A DNA stretch of 63,786 nucleotides, from NCBI GenBank assembly GCA_903821605.1, contig CAIJLZ010000015.1, positions 1-63,786 of the forward strand, given 5' to 3'. This document shows, one piece after another, positions 1 to 8,586 of the stretch. Both the position numbers and the translations under genes were made by a program. The notes under the pieces were generated by a model, which made no database searches, had not been told where the DNA came from, and saw only the letters and a program-made list of their open reading frames with translations. The DNA is from an uncultured Sphingomonadales bacterium (GTDB taxonomy: Bacteria; Pseudomonadota; Alphaproteobacteria; Sphingomonadales; Sphingomonadaceae). Position 1 is the first letter of the stretch, and each line of letters begins with the position of its first letter.

Positions 1-66
1 CGCGAAAGGATCAAACGACAGACCATCGAATATCGGCGCTTGCAACACCGCAAGCTTGCCGCCTAA
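1..66 (+). CDS. C-terminal end of an unidentified protein (possible IS transposase)
   Basis: The first 66 bases are open in frame 1 and end at TAA (64-66), giving about 21 basic residues ending RKLAA. The gene starts outside the window. The Arg/Gln/Lys-rich end suits a transposase or integrase tail, and the methyltransferase gene on the other strand stops making sense at about position 140, which fits an insertion sequence lying between the left edge and about 140. The family cannot be recognised from so few residues, so the transposase reading is inference. Confidence 0.35.
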   Translation, partial: RERIKRQTIEYRRLQHRKLAA

Positions 67-96
67 CATCAACCACCAGACGAGGCCCGCACTCCG

Positions 97-1230
97 CTAA
101 TCTACGCCGCGATCTGAGCCAAATGTTTTGACGACGGACACTTCTGGTGCATGCATCATTCGCTCATGCGGCAAGGCTGTGGGAAGCGATAATTCTTCAA
201 TCTTTTTCAAAACCTCAAGGTCAAGGGCGTCAAGTTTCTTTTCGTATTTTTTACCACCCATCTCGTAGCAGAGACGTGTTGGAACTCTTTTAGAAGTCCG
301 GATCACATTTCCCGTGATGGGATCAACGCTTGTTTCGAACAGCTTTTCGAGTTTCTTCTTTGTGAGTTTTGCGCTGCAATGCGGGCAAGAGAAGTCGTCT
401 TGGACTCTCTTGGTGCCCTCGTCTAATGTCTCGTCCAGAAAGTTGATCTCGCCAGAACAGTGCGGGCAGCTGAAAATTTCACTCCATACGGTGTACTCAA
501 TCCTTCCCTTGGTTTTACCATCTGTGTGGATTGTTTCGTACATCCAGCCAATATCGTTCTCGAGATCATCGAGAAGTTTTCTTCCTGCTTGAGAAAATCT
601 TTCCACATCGAGAGCTATGTTGTAATTGGCCCCAATGAAAGTAGCCGCCGGTGACAAATCATTGATCACTGCATGCCGGGCGCCCCATTTGGGCGCTATT
701 TTTCCCTGTCGCTTCCAGTCCATTTCCAGCTCATGCCGAAAGGTAGCCGACGCTAGTCCGCACCACTGGGCAGCTACACCTGTCATACCCGATCCGCTGA
801 AGGCATCCAAAACGATGTCGCCAGGCTCGGTGTAATGAAGGATCGACGGTACAATGGCTAAGTGCGGCACCTTGGTGTGATATGAGTGAGCTTTGTAAAG
901 CGCGTCCGTTTTACCTACCGTTACGTCAACGGTTTGGGGTTCACGACTGTACTTCACGGAGGGATCGTAAGGCTTGCCGTAATGATTTATAAAATCCTCA
1001 AGGAAAGGATTAGGGCAAGCGGTGTAGTAAGGCGGATCCGACATCGCCAGTATCGCTTCGTCCGTCCCTTGCGGGAATCCTTCCTGGCTTCGGAACGCCG
1101 GATCCTTAAGCTTCTCGGCCAACAGCCCCAGGAAGTGATCCCGCCGTGCATCCTCGCTTAGAAAGGTCATGCCAAGGCACTCGACCGCATCTCCAGTCTT
1201 TCCGCTGTTCATATTCAACTGGTCGTTCAT
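97..1230 (-). pseudogene. BREX PglX-type DNA methyltransferase, 3' truncated
   Basis: The reading frame encodes 377 residues of an N4/N6-type DNA methyltransferase of beta-class order: motif IV DPPY at residues 65-68 precedes the SAM-binding motif LDAFSGSGMTG at 141-151. Two CPHC pairs (255-258 and 282-285) form a zinc ribbon, as in the COG1743 group of adenine methylases. Such enzymes are normally far longer (roughly 900 residues from memory). Here the frame runs into a stop at 97-99 after residues that look foreign from about position 140 leftward. The start ATG at 1230 has a GGAGAG site upstream and lies 33 bases after brxC. In BREX the methylase marks host DNA and is needed for phage defence. 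The fragment keeps the catalytic motifs but lacks the rest, so it is probably inactive. Confidence 0.7.
130..140. mobile_element. candidate insertion-sequence terminus inside the methyltransferase gene
   Basis: The minus-strand methyltransferase reads sensibly down to residues MMHAPE (about 142-160), and then continues for 14-15 residues to a stop. The plus-strand frame ending at 66 and the run GACGACGGACA ending at 140 would be the right end of an element whose body lies left of the window. The opposite terminal repeat and the target duplication are not visible, so the boundary is inferred only from the break in protein similarity. Confidence 0.35.
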
Positions 1231-1263
1231 CTCTTCGTCTCTCCGGAATTGGTTGGCGGGCGG

Positions 1264-4200
1264 TCACTCGACCACGAAGCGCAGCTTGGTCGTATCCTTG
1301 CCCTTGCAGCGGTCGTTCAGGAGGGACTCGAAGCGTTTGCGCAGGTCCTCCGGCGTCGCCGGCGATCCGCCTTGCAGGAGCGCATGTCTAATGTCTGAAC
1401 TGCTGACATTGATCTTTTCCAGCCCAGATAGCGCCTCCTGAACAGCGGCGACAAATTCGGGCGTCACCGGTTCCGGCAGGCTCTTGGACGAGATGAAGCC
1501 GTCGACGAGGCTGCGGGCGGCTGGCTTCAGGAGATCGAAGTTCTCCTGGATGATCGGATCATCGAGGTTGTCGAGCATGGTCTGTGTCCAGCCATCGATT
1601 AGCCGGTCGAGCTCGTCATCAAGCTGCTTCAGGACGTTCGCAGCAGGAAGCAGGTCGCCTTGCTCGTTCGCAGGCCGGAAGCCGCAGTGCGGGCAGACGG
1701 GATTGGCTGAAAGCTCAGACTCGACGAGTGATGCGCAGCTCTTCAGCTTGTCCAGCTTCTCCTCGAAGCTCGTCAACTGGCTGGTCGGCATCAAGGAGAT
1801 GCCAGCCAACGCCCTCATAGCGATCAGCCTTGGATCCTTGCGCAGCGCTAAATTCGTCTTCTCTTCCGCAACCCCCAGGCGCGCCTTGCTGTGTGACCCA
1901 ACATAGGCCGTGATGTAATCCTTCTTCAGCTTGGCCAGCGTTTGCCGATACTCGGCCGCATGCTGCGTGGTTCTATCTGACGCGAGCTGGTCGAGGACCT
2001 GCTTACGAGCCTCCTGCGCCTGTCGTACCCAAGCATGGTCTGCCGATAGAACCATCTCGGCCTGCGACAGATAGCTGGCCGTTGTACCGAGCTCGGCGAC
2101 CAGCTCCAGCATCCCCTCGACAGCTTGCAGCACTTCAAGGTGCTGTTTCTGGCCCGCGATATCGTCGGAGCCGATGCGAAGGTTCTTGAGCTTACCAACG
2201 GTGTTGTAGGGCGCCAGGCTCTCCGAGAAGGCCTTGAGCGCATCGAGCTTGGTGCGCCATTCACGGATCTCTTCTTCCCGCAGTAGCGGCTGCCCCCAGA
2301 AGCTCAGCCGGCCGGACATGTCCGTGGCGGCGCTGAGCACGCGCCGCGTCAGCTTCCCGACCTCCTCCTGGATTAGTTTGACCGGCTCGTCTGAGCCTTG
2401 GGTTGCCTGCTGAGCGAGCCCGGGCGGCAAGCCCAACATCTCGAACAGTGAGCGGAGGACGGCGACGTTGATCTCCTTCGGCGCTTCGACGTGCTTGAAC
2501 TGCTTCAGCTCGTCGAGCGGCCGTTCCGCGAGGAGCGTGATCTTGCCGGAATCAATCTTGTCGCCTGTGACCGCCAGGACGACATCGCCGGCATAGACCA
2601 GTCCGCCCAGAACGGTGACAAGCAGATCGGGCTCCAGACGGAACTTGATCGGCGCGAAATACTCAACGTCGGCATTTCCGCTGACCATTTCACCACGGTT
2701 GAGCACCTGGCCATGGCCTTTGGCCTTCAGCCGAGCCAAGACGTCCTGCGCATAGCGAGACCGTGTGGGGTCGATGCGATCGCCATCCAGCATCTCCAGG
2801 CCATCGAGGATGACGACGGCGTCCTTGGTCCGGTTTCCGCCTGCGAGCGCGCGCAGGGCGTTGCCGACAAGCTGCTTCCGATTCGCCTCGGTGACGAGCG
2901 CGGAGAACGTCGGATATTCAGGAGCCACCTCGGCAAACTGGTTGTTCAGCGCGAGACCAGAGATGACGTTTACGACGTCGCGGAAGTTGATACGCTCGTC
3001 CGGGCCAAGACGGGCCTTGTCGCGCAACGAGACGCCCTTGGCCCACTCCTGCAGGTTCTTGCTCTTGCCCTGATAGGTGACCTCGTAGGCCGTCATCTGC
3101 TTTTCCTGCAGCCACTTGCTCATGTCGCGCAGGGCATCTTTGGCCTTATCGAGGTAGATGGACTTCGCTCCGCCACTCGCCGTGGACGCAAGATCCTGAG
3201 CTGCGGCATACAAGGAGAGATGGCGCCTGATGTCATCATCGAGCCCTTTGAGCCGGAAGAATACCTCATCGGCCTTGTTGTCGTCACGGAACCGTGGTGG
3301 CTCGAACGGCTGAATGAAATAGATGTAGAAATCCCGCTCGGGCTGAGCCGTTGGTCGGTCGTTCGGTGCACCGAAGAAGAGATACCCGCTACGTTCAACG
3401 CGGTGATCCTGCCATTCGATCTGGTACTGCCAGATCTGATGGCCGGTGACGTAGGACGTATCGTCGGTCCGCTCCATAAGTTGACGGATCGCGCTGTAGT
3501 ACGCGCGGTCGAGCGCGTCGTCAGACAAGGCTTCAGCCCGCTTGTCGATTTGGGCGTCGTAATCGACGTCCTTCTTCAGATCGAGGTAGTATTGTTCGGT
3601 GTCCGGCGCTTTCGAGATGAACTGGCCGTTGACGGTCTTCAGCGTCTCCCGCAGGACCGTCTGAACGAGGGAAAGAAGGTCGGCCTCGGGCTCTCCGCCC
3701 ATGTCCTCAATGCCCGGTTGAAACAGGCAAAGCGTGTCGCGGAGTTCTTCAGCGGTCGGTCCCACGGGAACATAAATGTCGCCGCCCGTCGTCAACCGAT
3801 GAACCGAAAGTCCGTCGATGATGCGGAGCGCCATCGGCTTATATGCCGGGCGGGTAAAAGCCTTGCTGACACGCTCTGACAGGACTTCGGAGACCTTAAG
3901 CACAGGCCCGATGTTCGGATCCGCGCGTAGCACGGAGTTTGATGTGACTGTCTCCCAGAACTTGTCGTAGCCGATCAGTCCAGGTCGATCTTCCGGCACT
4001 GCATCACTCAGAATGGCCTGGATCTGATCCCGGAGGGTCACCAGTGCGCCGCGCTTCTCGGTGAACACCAGCCGCTCAAAGGTCCCGATGTAATCAGGGT
4101 GCACAGGGAATAGCCGAACGTACTCGTCCATGCGTTCGTTCATCGAGCCATAGAATTTTGCGAATGGCGTCAGGTAAGCGCGGATCTTGTTCTGCTGATC

Positions 4201-4995
4201 CGTCGTCTTCTTCAGGAGGCGTTCCGCCACGACGAAACTGACATCCTGGCGCGCGAGCAGGATCTGCGTAAAGCGATCCTTCACACGACGAAGGCTGTCG
4301 GCGACATGCTGGAAGCGGCTGCTGTCGAAGATTGCTTCCTGAACGCCGGCGACGAACCGGAAGCGTAGGTGCTTTGTGACCTCGCCGATCTCTCGCAGGA
4401 ACGATAGGTCTAGAACGAGATCGTGATCCTTGCGCGATCGCAGGTATTCGAGAAACTCGTCGACTACCAACAGGACGCCGTGGTTTGGATGGACGTCTGC
4501 GAACGCCGCCATCATCTCTTCGAAAGCGGCCTTATTGTTGATGACCTTGTCGGCTGGAGGGAAGGAATAGCTGACGCCGTGCTTGTCGAGAAATACCTCA
4601 AGCTGTTGCGTGATGATGTCCCGCAAGGACATCTGGCTAGAGATTTCGATCCGGTGAACCTTGAATTTTCCGGCAATGGCACCTGCGGCTTCGGCCACCT
4701 TGGGATGGCGGATCATTGGGACATATGCGGCGTCTTCGGCGACCAGCGATAGCACCGACATCAGGTGCGACTTACCGGTCCCGTAGTTGCCGACAACCAG
4801 CACACCCTTGTGATCTACAGCCTCGTCGAACGAAAGCTGGGGGATCATTTGCTTGGCGATCCGCTCAGCCATGTCGTCGGAAATGACGTATGTCGAGACA
4901 AGCTTCTTGGCCTCATCCGGACGATTTGCATCCAGAAGCTGAATGACTGACTCAATTGGTTCAAACTGAATGAGGTCGCCAAAACGCATCGGCAT
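1264..4995 (-). CDS. brxC: BrxC/PglY-like P-loop ATPase (DUF6079 type)
   Basis: A 1243-residue protein with an N-terminal AAA-type ATPase: Walker A GNYGTGKSH at residues 69-77 and Walker B VLLVVDEF at 174-181. The opening MPMRFGDLIQFEPIESVIQL and the length match the DUF6079 ATPases called BrxC or PglY in BREX phage-defence systems. A single CPHC motif lies about 120 residues from the C-terminus. It sits between brxF and the methylase in the type 3 order brxF-brxC-pglX. BrxC is an essential large ATPase in characterised BREX systems, probably part of the complex that recognises or blocks phage DNA, and its mechanism is not settled. The ATG at 4995 follows an AAAGG site; spacing to brxF is 14 bases. 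The gene looks intact. Confidence 0.85.
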   Translation of the reverse strand: MPMRFGDLIQFEPIESVIQLLDANRPDEAKKLVSTYVISDDMAERIAKQMIPQLSFDEAVDHKGVLVVGNYGTGKSHLMSVLSLVAEDAAYVPMIRHPKVAEAAGAIAGKFKVHRIEISSQMSLRDIITQQLEVFLDKHGVSYSFPPADKVINNKAAFEEMMAAFADVHPNHGVLLVVDEFLEYLRSRKDHDLVLDLSFLREIGEVTKHLRFRFVAGVQEAIFDSSRFQHVADSLRRVKDRFTQILLARQDVSFVVAERLLKKTTDQQNKIRAYLTPFAKFYGSMNERMDEYVRLFPVHPDYIGTFERLVFTEKRGALVTLRDQIQAILSDAVPEDRPGLIGYDKFWETVTSNSVLRADPNIGPVLKVSEVLSERVSKAFTRPAYKPMALRIIDGLSVHRLTTGGDIYVPVGPTAEELRDTLCLFQPGIEDMGGEPEADLLSLVQTVLRETLKTVNGQFISKAPDTEQYYLDLKKDVDYDAQIDKRAEALSDDALDRAYYSAIRQLMERTDDTSYVTGHQIWQYQIEWQDHRVERSGYLFFGAPNDRPTAQPERDFYIYFIQPFEPPRFRDDNKADEVFFRLKGLDDDIRRHLSLYAAAQDLASTASGGAKSIYLDKAKDALRDMSKWLQEKQMTAYEVTYQGKSKNLQEWAKGVSLRDKARLGPDERINFRDVVNVISGLALNNQFAEVAPEYPTFSALVTEANRKQLVGNALRALAGGNRTKDAVVILDGLEMLDGDRIDPTRSRYAQDVLARLKAKGHGQVLNRGEMVSGNADVEYFAPIKFRLEPDLLVTVLGGLVYAGDVVLAVTGDKIDSGKITLLAERPLDELKQFKHVEAPKEINVAVLRSLFEMLGLPPGLAQQATQGSDEPVKLIQEEVGKLTRRVLSAATDMSGRLSFWGQPLLREEEIREWRTKLDALKAFSESLAPYNTVGKLKNLRIGSDDIAGQKQHLEVLQAVEGMLELVAELGTTASYLSQAEMVLSADHAWVRQAQEARKQVLDQLASDRTTQHAAEYRQTLAKLKKDYITAYVGSHSKARLGVAEEKTNLALRKDPRLIAMRALAGISLMPTSQLTSFEEKLDKLKSCASLVESELSANPVCPHCGFRPANEQGDLLPAANVLKQLDDELDRLIDGWTQTMLDNLDDPIIQENFDLLKPAARSLVDGFISSKSLPEPVTPEFVAAVQEALSGLEKINVSSSDIRHALLQGGSPATPEDLRKRFESLLNDRCKGKDTTKLRFVVE

Positions 4996-5009
4996 ATCTA
5001 GTTACCCTT

Positions 5010-5468
5010 TCAACGAATTTTGAACGGGACCAGGCCGTCGATGCCGTAGTCCTGATGTTCTGAATGTCCTGTCGCGGCATAGGAAAGCCGGCCTTCCTGC
5101 AGCTCTCCTGGCCACACTGCAACGACGCGACGCGCATGAGCGTGTCGCCTCAGTAGATCGAGCGGGCTGAGCTGAAGTGTTCGATCGAACAGGAGCTCGA
5201 TGTTATCCAAGAGCAAGAGCCCCCGGCAGACAAATCCATCCGCGAGCTCTTTCAGCAGATCAGCCGCCAGTAAGTGTCTTTGGGTGCCAGGCACCGTAAG
5301 CAGTTCACGACCAAGGGCAGCGCCAACGCTCAAGACCCGCGCTTGCCGCCGCTCGGCCAACTGTCCAAGCAGATCGCTTTTCCCTGATCGCGGCGGACCG
5401 ATCAGAAGGATTAGCTTGCTGTTCAGGCCTGAGATATCCTCGACTAGGTTATCAAGTTTCTCGATCAT
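5010..5468 (-). CDS. brxF: BrxF-like small P-loop protein
   Basis: A 152-residue protein with Walker A GPPRSGKS at residues 24-31 and a hydrophobic Walker B strand LLLLDN at 84-89. Small stand-alone P-loop proteins directly upstream of brxC are the signature of BREX type 3, where the gene is called brxF. Its ATG overlaps the stop of the upstream WYL regulator by four bases (ATGA), so the two are probably translated together. Function within BREX is unknown. The assignment rests on size, P-loop and position. Confidence 0.75.
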   Translation of the reverse strand: MIEKLDNLVEDISGLNSKLILLIGPPRSGKSDLLGQLAERRQARVLSVGAALGRELLTVPGTQRHLLAADLLKELADGFVCRGLLLLDNIELLFDRTLQLSPLDLLRRHAHARRVVAVWPGELQEGRLSYAATGHSEHQDYGIDGLVPFKIR

Positions 5469-6361
5469 CTCAGCCCCTCATCCGAGGGTTGGCGGACCTG
5501 GTCCGACGCCTTTGTGCTGAGTTCGGCCGGGTTAAGCAGCACGATTTGTTGATCTTGTGGCTTACGCGCCGCGGGAGCCGTATCAAGTCCCAGCCTTTTC
5601 AGTGCATAGTAGAGCAGCGCTTTGCGGACCGGGATTGTTACGCTCCCATTCTCCATTCCGTAGTCGAGTTCAATAACCCGCTTCTGATTTGGGCTAAGCT
5701 CCGGATGCGGCCCGATCTCAAGCTGAAGGATTTGGTCCCAATCCGCATCGGCCACCGTCGGCATTTGCGCAGGCCGGGTCTGTCGGCTCTCGATAACTCG
5801 CGAAATGACAAAGTCACGGTACTCACCGATCTTCTCGCAAAACGATCGCGCGTGCCATCTGAACCCATCGAAAGCCAAGGCATGCGGAGCGATCCAGCGC
5901 CACTCGGGGTCTGGTGAAGACATCGACTGGTAACGGATCTCAACAGCTTCACGCCGTCGGATTGCGATCACGATCGATCGCAGGACAGTGGGATCGATGC
6001 CGCGGGCAGGGGCTGGTGTAGCGTCGAAAGTCGGAAGGTTGCCTATCCAGGCATCATCTGGAGCAACAATCCCCTCAGCAACAGAGCGCACCTGAGCCAG
6101 ATATTGGCTAGCATCTGGTTTCAGGAAGTGGAGGCTGAAAGCTGGCGAACGGACATAGGTCTTGCCGCTCTTGTCGTAGACCATGTTGTCCGGCGCGAGC
6201 GCGATGTAGCGGTTGAGGTCGCCCGATGCCTGGTTCAGCGAGACACCGAACGTGTCCATTAGGTCGGCTCTGTTGACGTGACCTTCCCAGAAAAGGCGGA
6301 ACTCGATGAACTGAAGCTTTTGCTCCACACTCCATCGTAGACTTGATTTGCCTTCCCCCAT
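5465..6361 (-). CDS. brxR: WYL-domain transcriptional regulator (BrxR-like)
   Basis: About 298 residues from the ATG at 6361, which has a GAGGG site upstream; an in-frame ATG at 6391 is also possible. The N-terminal 80 residues resemble a winged helix (WSVEQKLQFIEFRLFWEGHVNRADLMDTFG in two parts, with a helix-turn-helix near FGVSLNQASGDL). The middle (IRRREAVEIRYQSMSS, WRWIAPHALAFDGFRWHARSF) is a WYL ligand-binding fold, followed by a WCX-like tail. Regulators of this architecture, named BrxR, head several BREX operons and repress them. Here it is the first gene and overlaps brxF by four bases, so autoregulation of the operon from 6362-6480 is likely. Confidence 0.75.
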   Translation of the reverse strand: MGEGKSSLRWSVEQKLQFIEFRLFWEGHVNRADLMDTFGVSLNQASGDLNRYIALAPDNMVYDKSGKTYVRSPAFSLHFLKPDASQYLAQVRSVAEGIVAPDDAWIGNLPTFDATPAPARGIDPTVLRSIVIAIRRREAVEIRYQSMSSPDPEWRWIAPHALAFDGFRWHARSFCEKIGEYRDFVISRVIESRQTRPAQMPTVADADWDQILQLEIGPHPELSPNQKRVIELDYGMENGSVTIPVRKALLYYALKRLGLDTAPAARKPQDQQIVLLNPAELSTKASDQVRQPSDEGLR

Positions 6362-6391
6362 GGCCGCCCTCGAATCAGATTTCCAACCCAT

Positions 6392-7073
6392 CCAATTAGT
6401 GGGCCTGTTTAGGTGTAAGCGAGCCTATGTCTCTGGGGCAAGGAAAAGAGTCGCCGGTCATGTCTGCGAACGATATTCAACCGGTTCGAATGGGATTCGA
6501 ACTCACAGTCGTAATATAATAATCAATGGGTTGCGCCCCAGCGAAGGTTGGAACCGGGCTTTGCTCCCACCGCCACACTTTTCAGCGAATTTGTCTCCAC
6601 AGAAATTGGCAGCGAAAATCCCTTAGGTTTCCGGGGTTTTCCCGGCTTTTATCCCGAGTATTTTGACGCGAATTTAGGGCGACTTTCGGACGAAATCGCC
6701 CCTTTGCGCCCACCTTGATGCACTCACCCGCCGCCTGCGCCCGGACCAGCACGATCGCCTGACCGGCCTCCTTGACCCGGTGACGTAACATTATGGGGCC
6801 GGGGCATGGTGCGACAAGCGCGCGCGTGCCCCGCGGCGTATTTTTCGTCAAATTGGTTTTATTTTGACATGCCCGCCCGACATGCCGCAATCATCCCGCA
6901 CCTCTTTAGCTACGTATAATGTCCAAATATCTCAAAAATATCCATTTTTTTACTAACGTCGCCACTGCTCTATATAATAATAATTATTTATTTTTGCCTC
7001 GACATTCATGCCAAAACGGCGGAACTTGCGGGCCATCGACCGTCGGAGTCGAGGTGATCGATCGGAGGACATA
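6392..7073. other. 682-base intergenic boundary of the defence island
   Basis: No convincing gene lies here. The left part must hold the brxR promoter (leftward). The middle has tRNA-like remnants (see 6484-6575). The right part, about 6895-7000, is strongly AT-rich with runs such as TATATAATAATAATTATTT and probably carries the promoter of the small secreted protein that starts at 7074. A 102-codon minus-strand frame (6582-6890) has no recognisable domain and no good start, so I do not call it. Confidence 0.5.
6484..6575. other. tRNA-like remnants, possible attachment-site scar
   Basis: Bases 6484-6502 form an inverted repeat of GTTCGAAT around GGG, which is the T-loop sequence of tRNAs. Bases 6563-6575 read GCTCCCACCGCCA, identical to the acceptor end plus CCA of many bacterial tRNA-Ser genes. 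Neither can be extended to a folded tRNA. The position, between the defence genes and ordinary chromosome, suits the scar of an island that integrated at a tRNA-Ser gene. No integrase is visible in the window. Confidence 0.3.
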
Positions 7074-7490
7074 ATGATGAGCAAGGTAAACCGCGTGACA
7101 AGCGCGATAGTGGGAACCCTGCTTCTGGGATCAGTCTCAACCTTGGCAGCGCAACCCATCGCGGGGAGTGATATGCCAGCCGCGCGTGCGGATGTGGCGG
7201 CAAGCGGCAGGGCGATGCCGGTCAAGCCCGTGCGGAATGAAAGTCGTCAGGCGCTTCAGGCGGCGCACGCCGATGCCATGGCCATTTTGTCTGCACTAGA
7301 ACGCGACCCCACATTGGCCGGGCAATTGGCCAAAAATCCAGATGGTGCCGAAGCGCTCTTGCGCGCCAGAGGGGCAACCCGCGCCGAGCACATCGTCGTC
7401 ACGCCAGCGGGCGGCGGCGTGCAGCAACTCACGATCGTCATCACAATTGTGATCCGTGATGTCACCATCACGATTACCATCAAGGTCTAA
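7074..7490 (+). CDS. small secreted protein with alternating Ile/Thr C-terminus
   Basis: I chose the ATG at 7074, which has GGAGG eight bases upstream; it gives 138 residues. The first 26 or so form a Sec signal peptide (TSAIVGTLLLGSVSTLAAQ). The middle has a helical stretch ALERDPTLAGQLAKNPDGAE reminiscent of Nif11/nitrile-hydratase-type leader domains. A Gly-Gly-Gly follows, and then a C-terminal 23 residues of alternating Ile/Val and Thr (LTIVITIVIRDVTITITIKV), predicted to be a beta hairpin. I do not recognise the family. The gene stands alone after an AT-rich promoter and before a stem-loop. Confidence 0.65.
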   Translation: MMSKVNRVTSAIVGTLLLGSVSTLAAQPIAGSDMPAARADVAASGRAMPVKPVRNESRQALQAAHADAMAILSALERDPTLAGQLAKNPDGAEALLRARGATRAEHIVVTPAGGGVQQLTIVITIVIRDVTITITIKV

Positions 7491-7522
7491 CCGACCCGAA
7501 TTGGTCCGCGTTGAACCGGCCC

Positions 7523-7560
7523 GCCTGATGACGACGCGATGGCGCGTTCGATCATCAGGC
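7523..7560 (+). terminator. stem-loop after the small secreted protein gene
   Basis: A perfect 9-base inverted repeat, GCCTGATGA (7523-7531) and TCATCAGGC (7552-7560), lies 33 bases after the stop at 7490. There is no strong T-run, so it may act as a terminator for both this gene and the convergent enoyl-CoA hydratase, or as an mRNA-stabilising hairpin. Confidence 0.5.
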
Positions 7561-7613
7561 AGGTTGGCATCTATTGGCACTTCAGAATTTAAGAACTGGA
7601 AAAGCAGGGTCAG

Positions 7614-8396
7614 CTAGCTTCGAGCTCCCAGCTTCTCAATCGCCGCCCAGTGATCCTCATGCGCCCACACCTCGGCAAAATGCAGAGTCTCAAGCGTATC
7701 TAATTCGCGCCGATTGGTAGCACGCGCGCCTGTTGCGATCGCTTTAAATGCGCGCATGACTTGGCGCGGGTGTTCGTGCCATGGGCTTAACTGGGTCGCG
7801 AACCAGTCATCAAAGGCTTGCCCCTCCGGACAAACCGCATCGACCATTCCTTCGGCTTGCGCGTCTGCTGCGGACAGGGTCGCCGCGGTCGCCATCAGCC
7901 GCAACGCCTTTGCCGGGCCGACCAGTCGGACAAGATCGTTGCCACCACCCCAGGATGCCGAAATGGCGAGACGGCCATGGATCATCCCAAGCTTCGCGGA
8001 AGCGACAGCCAAACGCTGATCGCACGCCAGCGCGAGTTCGCATCCACCGCCGAGCGCGACACCATTGAGCCGGGCAATGACCGGAACTGGAAACAGCCGA
8101 ATAGCGTCGAGCGCAGCCTTGCCATGCCGCGAAAAAGCTTCGGCATCCTCGCGACTACGATAAGCGGCCAACTCCCCCAAATCGCCACCCGATGCGAAGG
8201 CCTTATCCCCCGCCCCGGTGATGACGGCGAGCCGAATATCCGGGTCGCCCGCCATCTCGGTAAATAAGCGGCGCAGCACGTCGAGCACCCCAAGTGACAG
8301 CGGATTTCGCTTTTCAGCACGATCGATGGTGACGGTGAGCACGCCATCAACCACCGCATGGCGAACGTCGTTGGAAGCGTTGAAACAAAGGGTCAT
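7614..8396 (-). CDS. enoyl-CoA hydratase/isomerase family protein
   Basis: A 260-residue crotonase-fold protein. The oxyanion-hole segments are visible: KAFASGGDLGELAAY after the first strand pair, and LNGVALGGGCELALACDQRLAVASAKLGMIHGRLAISASWGG. This second block carries the GGG turn and the position where hydratases have the first catalytic Glu. The start at 8396 (MTLCF) was preferred over 8423 because a GGAA site precedes it and alignment of crotonases begins there. It probably hydrates or isomerises an acyl-CoA, substrate unknown. No acyl-CoA pathway genes are nearby, so its role cannot be inferred from context. Confidence 0.85.
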   Translation of the reverse strand: MTLCFNASNDVRHAVVDGVLTVTIDRAEKRNPLSLGVLDVLRRLFTEMAGDPDIRLAVITGAGDKAFASGGDLGELAAYRSREDAEAFSRHGKAALDAIRLFPVPVIARLNGVALGGGCELALACDQRLAVASAKLGMIHGRLAISASWGGGNDLVRLVGPAKALRLMATAATLSAADAQAEGMVDAVCPEGQAFDDWFATQLSPWHEHPRQVMRAFKAIATGARATNRRELDTLETLHFAEVWAHEDHWAAIEKLGARS

Positions 8397-8586
8397 GTGC
8401 GTTCCATCAGATGGTTGCCGCAAACCATGGGGACGATCGGGATCACATCACGCGCGGCCCGCCGCCGCTACCACAATCGGGCACGAATTGTCTCGGACTC
8501 TTTGACGCGCGATACGCGGGGGCGGCTTATTCCTCACCAGTCAGGCGAGCGGATCGAGCGCCCCAGCCATGCGACCGCCAAGAGGC

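Noticed and set aside
2491-3879. 462-codon plus-strand open frame
   Set aside because: Antisense to brxC, with no start site or domain; shadow frame.
6582-6890. 102-codon minus-strand frame in the island boundary
   Set aside because: No domain, no convincing ribosome-binding site, and it overlaps the tRNA-like scar region.
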